From Casuarius casuarius (Eukaryota; Chordata; Aves; Casuariiformes; Casuariidae): a stretch of 64,000 nt of DNA. A model generated the notes under the pieces. That model was given only the letters and a program-made list of their open reading frames with translations. It was not told the DNA's origin and made no database searches. The translations under genes and the position numbers were made by a program. The DNA lies in assembly GCA_003342895.1 (NCBI GenBank), contig PTFA01000229.1:1203598-1267597 (forward strand), in the 5' to 3' direction. Below are positions 50,701 to 62,119 of this stretch, one piece after another. Each line of letters opens with the position of its first letter. The first letter of the stretch is position 1.

Positions 50701-51844
50701 ATAAACTGATCATGTGTCTTGGATCTAAAGTAATGACAGCAATTAAAAACACTGTTCTATGGAAGGTAAAGTTTACCCTTAGAGTCCTTCTGCACCATTC
50801 AATCTGAAAACAAGTTTGTGTTGGCACTTAACACTAAGTTGATTTTCATCTAAACAAGCATGTGCAAAGAGGCAGAATAAAGGTAGGGACACAGCAATTC
50901 AGTGGCATGAATTTGTTCTTGCTCAGTAATAGTACAGGCTCTTACAACTTACAGACTCTAAGGACCTATTTTTTTTACGAAAGAATCTCCAGCAGATGCA
51001 AGAGGTGAACATTTTAAGAGCTATGAATTCATCTAAATTTCATGGGCATCTTTTATCAGGGTCAGCATCCTTCGCTTTCAGTTTTCACTATGGCTTATAT
51101 TTCCTGATTTAAAAATGAGCTCTGTTCTGAAGTTTGCATAGTACATTACGTGCTTGATGGATCAAGTTCACACCAAGTCAATGAATTTGACTTGAGGGAA
51201 AGCAATAAACCTTTTCAATAGGAACCACGATGAGCATTGTTGTGATGACATACTCTAGATTGTATGAGAGGTATTTTCATGAAGATAACCCATACTTCAA
51301 GCAACCTGAACTTTGAGAGTACCAAAACTTTAAAAAAATGTCGTCAGTAAATGAGTATCATAAGGTGATCAATATGAAAACAGATGCATACAGGGGTTTT
51401 GATAGATTGCTGGAGTAGAAGGAGCAAGTTTTGAGGAGAAGAGCAGGGAGCAAAAACTTGCAAAGCAAAGCTTGCTGAAGGAGAGGAAGGAATCTGTGGT
51501 CAGACTTCACATGGGAGAAAGCGAGCTCTTGGATAAACTTCTTTGATTACCCTCATGCATATTTAATTGGCACAGATTCTGAGTCTCAGGTGACTTTTTA
51601 ACATATGAAAGAAAGTTACAAATGCAAAACTAGGGTATAGAGGATATTTTTCTTTTCTGTACTTTAAAGACTAAGAGAAAAAATAGTTAAAATCTAATAC
51701 TTGTTGCATTACTGAATTGACTCAGTGTTGTGAGGAAATTACATCATTGCCATATACACCGTATTGCTAAATACTAAATACTTCCTAGGAGAGACTTAGG
51801 AATGTACTAAATCTACTAACTACCAAAGGAATAAACATTGTAAT
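47721..51844. other. Gene-free AT-rich unique sequence
   Basis: No gene or RNA is supported across about 4.1 kb. The longest frames (49128-49463 minus, 50469-50807 plus) are about 110 codons without a domain. T-runs lie at 49862-49870 and 50034-50045. Confidence 0.55.
48423..48444. repeat. Perfect 9-bp-arm hairpin beside an AAAGAC-rich run
   Basis: The arms 'cttatggtc' (48423-48431) and 'gaccataag' (48436-48444) are perfect complements around 'caaa'. It is followed by an imperfect run of 'acaaagac' units to about 48472. Confidence 0.6.
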
Positions 51845-51990
51845 CTCTGTCACTCAGAGACCAGCATTTTGTTCCTATTGCCTTGGGTAAGTATGACCCT
51901 GGATGATTCACTTTACTTCCTTGCTCTTCAGTTTTCCTGTCTATAGCATAGACACAAGGACGCAGTCATCTTGTCCAAAGCTCTTTGGGA
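51845..51990 (+). mobile_element. MIR-like (CORE-type) ancient SINE fragment
   Basis: The stretch follows the order of an amniote MIR-type SINE. It has 'cactcagagaccagcatttt' with 'gttcctattg' near 51851-51880, 'gaccctggatgattcacttt' then 'acttccttgctcttcag' near 51895-51931, 'ttttcctgtctatagcatag' near 51932-51951, and 'aagctctttggga' near 51978-51990. These correspond to the family pattern 'gacctgggttctattcc', 'gaccttgggcaagtcactt', 'cctcagttttcctatctgtaaaatg' and 'aagcgctttgaga'. It is well diverged and non-functional. MIR-type SINEs predate the split of birds and mammals, which fits the age of the copy. Confidence 0.6.
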
Positions 51991-52243
51991 CACACTGAGA
52001 GGAAGGAGTAGCTGGGATTGCAACCAAGCCCTGAGTTCTGCTGGAGGAAGTGTATGAAACAAATGAAATAAAGGATTAAGACAGAAGGAGTGTTGACAAG
52101 GATTTATTTCCATGCTATTGTAAAATGTAGACTTCTCAGCATTACTTGTTTACAGATGGCTCCTTTCACTGTCTTTCCTTTCAAGCACTGAATTTCGTAT
52201 AGGCTAGTTTTATTGTTGATTTACTGTTGTCATTTCCTGTATT

Positions 52244-52288
52244 TTTTTTCCTCTTAGTATGTGTTTTATTTTTTCCTCTTAGTATGTG
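52244..52288. repeat. Tandem duplication, 25-bp period, two copies
   Basis: The 20-base phrase 'ttttttcctcttagtatgtg' occurs at 52244-52263 and again at 52269-52288 without a mismatch, separated by 'ttttа'-like sequence. A recent local duplication. Confidence 0.9.
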
Positions 52289-52880
52289 ATTCTACTTAGC
52301 AGCTCAAGAATTTTTTTTTTATTATATTTTCAAATCTTTTAATCTAAATACTTGAGATACTTACTCCTGAATAGCCAGTATTCAGGTGATGCAAAACTAG
52401 TATTGGATATGCAGTACAATTGAGTCAGGCTGGTGGTGACAGACTGTGATGCAGAGAAAACATGTAAGTATGCAACAAGGATGCAGTTTTCTATTAAAGT
52501 ACTTTAAAGGCAGTTAGAAGAATAATCATGCCTCTTGCATTCCTCAAAGCTGAGAAGGTGAAAGAACGTGACAGTCTTTCCTCTATCCATTTTTAGTTTA
52601 GCTGAGCCAGAGTATAAGGTGTAATTTATTGCTAGTCAAGACTGCTGTCCACACACACCCCTAGGAGAAAGGAGACATCTTGTAGAATCACTTTGGCATA
52701 GGAAAACTCCAATCTGTCAGCATCAATCTTGTATTTACCTACAAGGTTAACAGAATCCTTCATTTTGAAAACTTGAAGAAAACCACTGATGTGCTTTGTA
52801 GTTGTATATATCTCCACTTTCATTCTCTAACAAGCCCTTTTCTTTCCCTTTTCTATTTCAACTTCCAGGACTTGAACTGG

Positions 52881-52912
52881 TTTTGTTTGTTTGTTTGTTT
52901 TGTTTTGTTTTT
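52881..52912. repeat. (TTTG)n/(TTTTG)n microsatellite
   Basis: Units of tttg followed by ttttg up to 52912. It ends where the decayed CR1 ORF2 fragment begins. On the minus strand it reads as an (AAAC)n run directly after that fragment. Confidence 0.85.
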
Positions 52913-53400
52913 CCATTTGATTTGCAAGGTGTAGGCCCTCAAATAGACTTCCATTAATTCTCACTTGATCTCTCACCCTCTTGCCTTACAGGGAATTGTA
53001 GATCATTCCCATTTTCCACTTCTTGGAAACCTTCTGCTTATTCACAATATCTGTCTTGAGCTGCTTATCCATTTAGTTGGGTTTAGAACCTCCTGCAAAC
53101 CCTTCCCTTTTTTGGGATATGCTACTCCTAATAGTTTTAGCAGTTTGACTTGAAGAAATTCCAGGCCTCCTTCACATTCAGGTCCCTGAGCTCTTCAGTC
53201 CAATTGACTTTACTAACGATTCCTTTAGCTCATCAAAGTTTGCCCTCTTAAAATCCTGAACTTTAGTTCCTTCCTTTCTTCCCCTGCAGTCCAATTTGAC
53301 CTCACAGCTGAATATGCCCTGCTCTTTTTTCCCTGTTTCTTCTGCTTTTTACCAATTCTTTACTTTATGTCCCTGAGTTTCTTAAAGTATTGTTTTCTTT
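52913..53400 (-). pseudogene. Decayed CR1 LINE ORF2 fragment (endonuclease-RT linker region)
   Basis: On the minus strand this stretch still translates into the part of CR1 ORF2 between the endonuclease and reverse-transcriptase domains. It reads in order: a 'VQDFKRANFDELKESL' segment (about 53215-53261), then after a frame change 'WTEELRDLNVKEAWNFFK' (about 53148-53203), a 'GGSKPN' piece followed by a stop, and 'MDKQLKTDIVNKQKVSKKWK' (about 53012-53072). CR1 ORF2 proteins carry the same pattern (DFRRANFD..., a W-FFK motif, a PxW(M/L)xxxL segment and a (K)KW(K)KG segment). Several stop codons and at least one frameshift show it is dead. The lineage looks like an older sauropsid CR1 rather than the youngest avian group. 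Neither catalytic domain is present, and the boundaries are approximate. Confidence 0.85.
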
Positions 53401-53734
53401 GACGGATAGTAGTGTAAAGAAGAAGAACAAAAAGGGGTCAGTTGTCCCTTGGAAAAAGTTTTCAAGGAGAGCACAGGGGAGTTCTGTTTTAAGGGTTCCG
53501 GCTTTTTGTTCTATGGGAGTTTTTTTATTTCTTTTCGCTCCAGATATTTATAAAGACAGAAATTCTTTAACTAAAGTTATATGAAAAGTCAGAAATTTTT
53601 TCCTGTTGTAATACAGTATTTTCTCTGATCACACAACTTGCCAAAGTTTATTTTATATTCCAGCCCCTGGCACATCATGCGTTGTACTCTGCCTTTACCA
53701 AGAGACCAAGTTACTGGAGGAAAAACACCCCACC
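53401..53734. other. Gene-free sequence next to the CR1 ORF2 fragment
   Basis: No gene is supported. A 64-codon plus-strand frame (53390-53584) has no domain. Part of this stretch may be further decayed CR1, but it cannot be followed by protein similarity. Confidence 0.45.
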
Positions 53735-53825
53735 ATACAGCCCTAATCCTGCAGACATGTGCTTCTCCTTAGTGAGGTTAGAGGTTCCACTGCAATTTTC
53801 ACTGAAAAATCATTGCAAGACTTAA
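53735..53825. repeat. Possible ancient amniote dispersed repeat fragment
   Basis: 'cagccctaatcctgcagaca', then 'tgtgcttctccttagtgagg' and 'ttccactgcaattttcactg' resemble a sauropsid dispersed repeat of the pattern 'ggccctgatcctgcaaacac...gtgcttaac...cccattgaagtcaatggg'. Related phrases lie at 22146-22215 and 41975-42150. Confidence 0.35.
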
Positions 53826-56161
53826 ACATGCTTGTGTTGTCTTGGCGTTGTGTCTCAAAAGAAACAGTTTATCTCACTAAAACAAAACTATTGTCTGAAA
53901 ACATTACTGAGTGCTTTTACCTGTGACCTCCTGATGATCACTAAGGACCTAGCTGTGAGCTCCTTCAGCATGTCAGTCTCCTCAGGAGGAAGGTTTTCTG
54001 CCTCACTGGCTGGTTGTCTATCTTTGGTATGTTGACATGACTAATTTGCTTTACATTCTAAGTATTGTCCTTTTCCAGGTATCACTGTATGCCTGAAAAG
54101 GTAGGTCTTAAGAAAGAAAGGAAAAACACCTAAATTAAATCATCTGGACAAATTAGGAGTCATGCCAAGAATGAGTTGGATATTTATGATTTCTGGGTGC
54201 AGATAGAAGATGGATGCTGTCGCCCTGGTGGTATCCAAAGGCATTGCCAATCGCATTCTAGGTAAAAATGTAGTTATATTTTCTCTAAATATCTATACAG
54301 TAAATTGAGTAGCTTCTGGGAAAATAACAAAAACAAAAACATACACACCAAAAAAACCCTACTACTACTTTGTGAATAGTAGCCTTTGTATTTAGACTTC
54401 AAAACTTTAAAGCCTTTAAAACTAACTGGGACTGGATTTACCACCATTTCTCTGAAAGGTTCGCCCCATCCCCCTTTGCCCCCCACAACTGTATTAGAGA
54501 GTACGTCGTTTAAATCTACCTTTCAGATCGTTCCTGGATAAAATTTCTCAGAACATGCAGTAGAAGCTTAGTTATGATAGAAGCTCCTGATAGCTATTTC
54601 TCAAAATGGTCTACAACTGCCACCTTCTGGCTGTTTTCATTTCTTCCTGTGCTGGTTGCAAGCAGAACTACATTTGTCCCTTGGTTGTCCCTTGGAAGAC
54701 TGCTGGCAGTGCAGTTAGTATGAGTGAAACACATACTTAAGAAAAAAGCATGCTTACTGTTCTTTCTCTTAAAGAAAAAAACTGTATCAACCAGCTTATT
54801 AAATGCTCATTTAGGAGTTAGAATCTCCTTAGCATTAAAAATCTTCAGCCTAGGAAGACTAGGTCCTTCATTCACTGCAGTATAATTCCTTTGAATTTTT
54901 TTTAAAAAAACAACCTTTGAATCATTGATTTTCTACTGAAATAACAGATTACCATAGTGTATGTATTTTTTATTATATTTCCAAAAAATACTTGGTGCCA
55001 AGGCAGAGTGGAAATAGCTAATTTTCAGTTTCTCTTTTTTGTTATTGGACTGTTATTGTTGTCTGAACTTCTACAAAAATACAAAGTATTTAAATCATTA
55101 AAAACTGGAACTACTCTGTGATGATGCATTATAAAAATAAGAAATTCAGTTGGTCCTATGCAAATTTTCCCTCAAGAGACTGAATAACCCCCTGCTGATC
55201 ATTGGACATCTGTAAATAGACACACAAACAAACAACGAACTGCTGAAGAAAATTGCTTCCAAAATTACTGGGGTTTTTGCACAGTATCAGCCAATCCACA
55301 AAATCCCACTGTAGGGAGGCTAATTTTATAAAATGAAATATTTTGACTGTAAAAATGTAAGTCACCTTTTATAATATCAATAAGTATTCCTTTGTTCATG
55401 CAGTAATGGTAAATATTATGCCCCTCTAAAATTCCTATGCAAAATATACAAAATTCCTGTACAACTATGATGCAATGCAACAGCAAGCATATGAAGGTAT
55501 ATAATTCCTCTGACAAACTTCTTTCAGGTGTTTGAGGCTTGTCAATTTGCAGTGCTCCTATTCTTATTCAAACAATCTACCATTAATTTTCTATCACAGG
55601 AGAAATTTTATTGTGCACTTAGTGTGGTTTCCCAATGTCTCTGGCTAACAGCAATGCCGATTCAAATGCAGAATATTTAGCACACTGGTATAGTACACAT
55701 GGTATACTGGTTGGTCAGATGTTTCTCTTTTCTTCCTGTTTATAATAAAGTAATGATACAAAAAGAATAAAAAAGTGAGCTCTTCACCTGACTAAATAAC
55801 ACAAATTCTACTAGCATTAAATCAAAATAAAGGACATCATATTCCATGGAAAACTGAATACTGATGTCTCTAGCAGCAATTAGTTTAGATTTGCCACTGA
55901 CTCTAAATGGATTAGTTTAGACTAGGATTAGATTACTTGAGCTATTAAAAAAGATCATACCTAGCTCAGATTTGATCAGAGCTGGCAACAGTTCTACAGC
56001 TACTCACGTTTTAAGTAAATAAAGTTAAATAGCAGTTAGAAAATCAAGGTGTGGTGGGTTGTCCCCATATCAGATTATTTGAACTTTTTTCTGAAAGAAA
56101 TTAAGCCTAACATGTTGAAATTAAGACTACCACGTTTCCATTTGCTGATTCCTGAGGTGTG
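53826..56161. other. Gene-free AT-rich unique sequence
   Basis: No gene or RNA is supported. Two overlapping minus-strand frames (55156-55365, 55265-55516) are in different registers and carry no domain. A C-rich patch lies at about 54466-54485. 'ttgtccctigg'-like wording is repeated as 'gtcccttgg' at 54677-54685 and 54688-54696. Confidence 0.5.
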
Positions 56162-56181
56162 TTTTTTTTTGGGGGGGGGGG
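56162..56181. repeat. Adjacent T9 and G11 homopolymers
   Basis: Nine T (56162-56170) directly followed by eleven G (56171-56181). G11 runs are rare in AT-rich DNA, prone to length variation and difficult to sequence. Confidence 0.9.
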
Positions 56182-56616
56182 TAGTGTTTAATGAAAAGTC
56201 AAGGGGTAACAGCTTGAGGAGCACACAGCACAAAGCTGATCAGAACAATGCTAACTTAATATTCCTTTGAAATGTATTGCTCAATAAGGTTAGAGTTAAA
56301 ATGCCAATACCATTTAAATACATCAACATGATCATCAATTCATCATAAATCTATTTACATTTCATCCAAACTGAATACTTTAGGAAGACTGAAATGAAAG
56401 ATTAAAGCCTGTCTGGATGTGCCTTCAGTGCCAGACTGGAAATTGTTTTTTGTATCAGCTATTGTGTTCCATAAAATTACATGAAGTCAGAAGCAACTGA
56501 AATTAAAGTATTTTAATTAAGCCAAAACAAAACTAAACCGAACTAAAGAATCACCATTCTCTATTGGAAATGTCAATATTTATGGTATCTTTTTTTCAGA
56601 AATTGCAGAACTTCTT

Positions 56617-56822
56617 TTTCCAGCGCAGCCTGGCGCTGCCTCCCCCAGCACCTCCCGGCCTGGCAGCACCAAGCAGCGGCGGGGGGAGAGAGGCCAGGCC
56701 AGGCCAGGGCCCCCCTGCCCCGCTCGGGCCGGCCCTGCACGCACCGCCCCGGGCGCTGCTGCCTTGGCACTGCCCAGCCCCGCGGTCAGGTGGTGTGGAA
56801 AGCCTCGTGAAAGGCGATGGAC
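56617..56822. other. Isolated CpG-dense, GC-rich block
   Basis: About 200 bases of very GC-rich sequence with roughly a dozen or more CpG dinucleotides, inside otherwise AT-rich DNA. It includes 'agcagcggcggggggagag', a 'ggccaggccaggccaggg' short tandem run (about 56691-56709), and 'gctcgggccggccctgcacg'. Three open frames cross it (56564-56950 plus, 56573-56770 and 56596-56829 minus), all Pro/Ala/Gly/Arg-rich as expected from composition, so none is called a gene. A polypyrimidine stretch ending in 'ttttttcag' lies just upstream at about 56590-56599 and could be a splice acceptor. The block could be a small CpG island with a promoter, a GC-rich first exon, or an inserted piece of a GC-rich repeat. 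Confidence 0.7.
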
Positions 56823-59454
56823 GTGTCATCTACTGCTCTCCTGTCATCCGCAATCCATCCCTTCTTTCATGGGGGGCAACCATCCTCCTCCTCCTCTGCA
56901 ACAAAGAGAAAAATGCAAGCTCTGAAAACTCTCAGAGTCATCCATCCTAGTCAGTGAGTTCCAGGCTGAATCTTGGGTGGATGAACACGTCTTCCAGAAC
57001 TCCTGAGTAAAAATTTGTAATGGGTCAGATTTCATATCTTCGTATCCTGGACGTTTCTTATCATCTTCCTTGTGCCTACTGAATGCCACTAAAGCAGCTG
57101 CAGGAAGACTTGTGTAATATTGCACAGCTTATGTACTTAACTCCACACCACTGGAGCTCTGGTTTCTGTTTTGCTCCAATCTTTATTTCCGAAAAGAGTA
57201 AAGTAATAACTTGTCATGAAGTAGCGAGTTGACTTCCACCTGTTACTCCACTCTATGCTCCATGGTTACTAATATCCATAATACTCTGTGGTAGGTCTGA
57301 GGCAAATTGTCCCTCTTTCAGTGAGCATTGAGTTATCTTAATTCCTCTCTTTCATGTACTGTGTCAGGGGCATGCAAATGGTATGCACGGAGACACTAGT
57401 TTATTTGTATATCAATGCAAAGTTAGCATGCCTGGAGAATGACAATATATATGACCTCCTTCATGTGTAAAACACTTGCAGGAATCCAGGGCTATAGTGC
57501 CGGGGCTGACAGATGAGAAAACTCATGGATTCAGAAAACACAACAGTAGAGAGCAAAATGCTCCTAATATCCTTCTGACACAGATATCCATCAGAGATGG
57601 GTGTCTGTGTGAGGTATACCACCTAGAGGATGATACCTCAAAGGTATCATTAGCTGGACAGTGGGAAGTGTTGGATGGGAAGGAATTAGAAGCTTGGGAA
57701 AAGCTGGAGAGAACAGGTGAGTTGTGGAGCAGGGGAAATGTCTTTTAGATGCTCCACAGAGGACAAACTGGGTTGTATGCCACTCGCGAACTTTTGCTAA
57801 GCTCATGCACCTGAGACAGGCCCAGCTAGCAAAACACACTCTCAGGTAGCTGACCTGTGACAAAGAATTTTATTGTTTTATTTTTACTGTGAGGAATAAG
57901 AAACTCATAATTTTTAGAAAGCATTCTGTTTCAAAAAGAGAAAGGCCGTAAACCATTGCACAAAGCTGATTTCATCCCAGCTAGAATTGATGATATGGAG
58001 TCCTATTTACAAGTGTCCAGGGGGTTTTTTGTGTTTTTTTTTTTTTTTTAATAAGACTGCTCTGCAAGAAAGAAGCCCTTCCAAAAAAAAGAACCAAAAA
58101 CAAACATGCTGATTTACTACTGGCCTCTCTGTGTCAAGCTAAGAGCTTCTGCCCAGCAGCTGAAGAGCCAGTCCAAGCACTGGGCAAACGGGTCAAAAGA
58201 AGTCAGTGGCATCAAACTCAAGCAGTTCCACCCTCACAGCATGGAAAGGAGACGACCCTGCCAACATACATACCCTGAAGTGGTGCTGCTGCTGTAGCAG
58301 CATTGCACAGTGCCATTTCGGCTCTGCTTGAACAAGCACTTCAAGTCAGATGCTCATCTCATATTAACCAGCCCAGCTTCAGTGACTTTAGCAAGTAATT
58401 TCAGACCATCTAAGCATGGGGCAGGCCCTTATTAGTGAATCGCTGGTCAATGTTCATCCCAGCTCCTTCTGTGACACTGTTTCCTGTGAGAGGTACCTGC
58501 TCGCTGTGTGCGTTTCTGATCTGGCACCTCCTATGCGGCAGTGCGCTCTTCCTGTGGAAACTTCCCACCCACCATTTAGGTTCAGTGGGCATCATAAAAA
58601 GGGTAAGAAATGTGTCACCTCTGCTAAGGGGATAATAGATGCCTAATCCTAGGTTGCAGTGGGTTGTCATTATTAAGATGCATCAATATTATCAGGGGTA
58701 GTCAGTTTCTTGCCACACAATGGGGATTGCATATGGCATATAAATCTTGCACAGTTTTAAATTGCCTTTTTTCCCTCCATTGTATGGCAAACCATCTGAA
58801 TATAGAAACTCTGTCAATTTACATGGAAATAAAACATAGTCACCCCCAGCCTTTCAAGATGATCAAAGAAGTGAATGAATTTTTATGCAAATGTCTGCTC
58901 CTAGCTTTCCATTAAATCAGATATTCTGTTGGAACTGTAGTATTTCTAAAGATTATGATACAATGAAACATGAATCAACCAAAAGTGAACTTCTTGTAAC
59001 AGCAACAGGAGACACACATTTATTGTAACAAAAATAAACCATGAGTGAATATCAGGCAGGGGGAAAAAAAAAAGTTTGTGTGCTGAGATTTCAAGGTTAA
59101 TGGGGAGCACTTCACAGCAGCTTATTGAACTCATAAATCCTTCCTGAATAGATCAAATAGAGTCATGATATATGAAGAAGAAAGAGAAGGAGGAAGAAAA
59201 CTTAAATATTTTCTTACTAGATCATATTACATGCCGTGTATGCTGGGTTGTGATCAGAGATAGAGAATAGGCTAGAGACATTGGTAAAATAACTAATAAT
59301 ATGCTTAAAAATTGTAAGATTCATAAGCAACACTGTGTGTTAAACATTGCCCTGACTGCTGAATTAGGAGTAGCCCTGTTCGCCTGTGAGATTCCAGCAT
59401 TAAGACCAGCCTGGTTTGGGCCTCATGTCATAGGTTCTTATTCAAACATTCTAC
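56823..59454. other. Gene-free sequence, slightly less AT-rich
   Basis: No gene is supported. Frames at 56844-57125 (minus, 93 codons), 57476-57748 (plus, 90 codons) and 57591-57863 (minus, 90 codons) lack domains, and the last two overlap on opposite strands. A T16 run lies at 58034-58049. A 'ctgctgctgtagcagc' stem-like phrase lies at about 58285-58300. Confidence 0.5.
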
Positions 59455-59702
59455 TTGGAGAAAAACTTTTTTTACTGCAAGGGTGGTCAAACCCTGGAAC
59501 AGGTGGAACAGGTTGCCCAGAGAGGTCCATGCCCTCAAGGTTCATCTCCTCAAGGATGGAGTCCCCATCCTTGGAGATATTCACACCCTGACTGGACACA
59601 GCCCTGGGCAACCTGCTGTAGATGACCCTGCTTGAGCAGGCAGCTGGGACCAGGCAATTTCCAGAGGTGCCTGCGAACCTCAGTGATTTTGCGATTCTGT
59701 GG
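59455..59702 (+). mobile_element. CR1 LINE 3' end, 5'-truncated
   Basis: Tail of an inactive CR1 non-LTR retrotransposon. The blocks are in order: 'ggagaaaaacttttttta' (about 59457), 'ctgcaagggtggtcaaaccc' (about 59475), 'ggaacaggttgcccagagag' (about 59506), 'atccttggagatattcacac' (about 59568), 'ctggacacagccctgggcaa' (about 59592), 'gatgaccctgcttgagcagg' (about 59621), 'atttccagaggtgcctgcga' (about 59657) and a terminus 'tttgcgattctgtgg'. It carries a small internal duplication of 'ggaacaggt' and an extra 'tcaagg'-type repeat around 59535-59555. Divergence is intermediate between the copies at 975-1240 and 37217-37425. The open frames crossing it are not genes. Confidence 0.93.
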
Positions 59703-61506
59703 TGCTGTGGTAGGCATCACCCATACATGCCTGATCCATTGGGATGTCTTTACTTTCATACCTTAAACATGCTGCCAGTCAAACATCTGGGTTAGTAAGG
59801 ACTCCGGATGTGGATTTTAGCTTTTCATGGATATGCCGTAGTTGAAGCAAATAAATACAGAAACCCCAGTTAATTCCTGTATACCTCTTAACTGTGAGAT
59901 TTATGAAAAAAAGACATTGTAGAACGTTATTCCACTTTCTGCATTTTTGTATGCACTGTGAGATGAATTTCGATGGGAAGTTGAAGCAGAATGAGGCCTA
60001 GTGACTTTTCTACGTGATTCTTTTTTTCATCATGTTTTTGAAATATGTATATTGAGTTTCAAGCCTGCAATAGATGCTTCATCAAGACTATATAAGTTAC
60101 AGACAAACATCAGGCAAACCACTACAGAGCAAAAATGCAGGGCAATCTCTATAGCATCTCTCTTAGGAGCCAATGTTTCTGTTCCTTGCCAATCTAACGT
60201 CTCATAACAGTAAGTGAAATACAGTTCAGCAGCACTTTGCAAAACTCTTTGTATTTTTTCTCCTAAAATTCTATTTGGTCAATATATTTGTCTTGTAACA
60301 GTGAAACAAAAGCTGCTCTATTCATCAAGGCTCAAACTTTTCCTACAACATAAGCAAGTGGAACTCACTGAAAAAAAAGATATATTGAACTGGTAATATG
60401 TGTTTCTTACAATTCATAATATGGATGAAACTCAGTGTTAAAATGAATCTAAAATAAAGATCTTGGAAGAAATGTGTCAAAGCTCCAAATCTGGTGTTAG
60501 TTTCCTGTTTATTCTACTTCTTTCCTTCCTTCCTGCACCTAAATGGAAGATCTTGAGTACTGATTAAACAGTAAAATTTGGGATAAGCGGAATGCTGGAG
60601 TGGCCAAGCGAAAGAAAATGAATTAGCAACTTGCAGAAATACTTGAGTTCATGGAGTATGTAGGAAAAACCCTTGGCAGATACATGGCTAGATAGGGTCA
60701 GGGCAAGGTGTGCAAAAAATTAGATGGCTTTAGAGCATTTCTGAGCTGCAGATTGCAAAAATTCAGGCAACAGTAGAACTGAGGAAATGCCTACCCACTT
60801 TGAGGGAATGTGAATGAAGCATGGAGTGGGCAATCCTGTCATGCCCAGTTGGAAAATATAATATTGACTGCCTCAAAGTAACTTGGCTCTGAGCAGCCTT
60901 TTCTTCCCGTTTTAAGTTATGGCTCAACTTCTCATCTCTATGATCAGTTTTCCTTACAAGCAGAAAATAATTCAGCCCAAATTATGTTGTGTAAGTGTTA
61001 AGTGTTATTGGGAAAGCAGAAAGAGTATGTGAGATGAACAGTATCACACAACCAAATGAAGAAGACTCTGACCTTTAGAAAAGAAATGAAAGTTCTGGTA
61101 AATACAAGAGAAAGAATGACAGCAAAGATCCACATCTGAAGGGAAATCTGGATATACAGGGGCTAAGGAAAGAGGGGATGCAGAAGGGCTGAGCATCTCC
61201 CAAACATCCCCCAAAACCAGGTGGAATGGAATGGTCATTGGTGAAAATGGGTCATAAAGCTCTTCAACACCTCACAGCAGTGCAGCATCTATCAAAAAAG
61301 TACTAACTATGAAGAAGAGGTAGCTAATTACAGTTTCTGTCTTACTTTGTTTCAACTAAAGACATGAAAAATATTGAAATTCTTATCAACAAATTAGTCA
61401 TGTTTTTCCAAGCCTCAGACAAAACTTTCTTGGTTATTTATGGTAGTGCAAACGTGTAGAAAAGTATTAGAGAAAAACTATAAAATTCTCTCCGAAAAAT
61501 AACCAG

Positions 61507-61527
61507 AAACAAACAAACAAACAAAAC
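61507..61527. repeat. (AAAC)n microsatellite
   Basis: About five units of aaac ending in 'aaaaccc'. Confidence 0.8.
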
Positions 61528-62107
61528 CCACAGTGTAGTAAAGAGAAAGGACTACAGGCTAAAGAGGTAGACCACATTCAGGTGACTTAAGTCGCTGTGT
61601 CTCATGTTTCCAATCGATTGCCTCTAAGCTTTCAGAGACAGCTAGCTGATACCAAACACTAAGCAAAAAGCCTTAGGTGGAATTTAGGCTATATAATCAG
61701 TAGACTTGTAGATTTTGGCTTACTTGTTATCCAGAGTGAAAATGTCATAGCTACACAACAGCTGTAATTGCTGCTAACAAAAACACTGTTCTCATGGGAA
61801 ACAAAAATAGTTTACTATTGGGTCTCGAAAGCAAGAAATAAACTGCATCTGTCCCGTAAGAGTTAACAGGCTAAATCCTCATGCTTTACACCAGATTTTA
61901 TTTATCCCTAAAGTTCCAATTAATAGGAAATTGACCAATATTTCTACTTGTAACTTAATTTATGTCTTCAACGTAGAAAATAGGCTTTGTACATCTGTTC
62001 TTTCTCGTTTTGACTTCTACCACTTTTTGTCTTGTTTAGTTATCAAATTTTATTTTAACTCCACTAAATCTTTACTTTTTACCAGTTAAGAGTGTTTCTT
62101 TATTAAA

Positions 62108-62119
62108 GACACACACACA
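62108..62119. repeat. Short (AC)n run
   Basis: Six ac units, with a second short 'acacaca' run near 62130-62136 and an 'atatat' run near 62144-62151. Confidence 0.75.

Noticed and set aside
56564..56950. 128-codon plus-strand open frame, the longest in the window
   Set aside because: It runs through the GC-rich block, where stops are rare, and encodes low-complexity Pro/Ala/Gly sequence without a domain.
56844..57125. 93-codon minus-strand frame next to the CpG-dense block
   Set aside because: It looks slightly more protein-like than most, but I recognise no family and see no clear splice sites. It was left uncalled.
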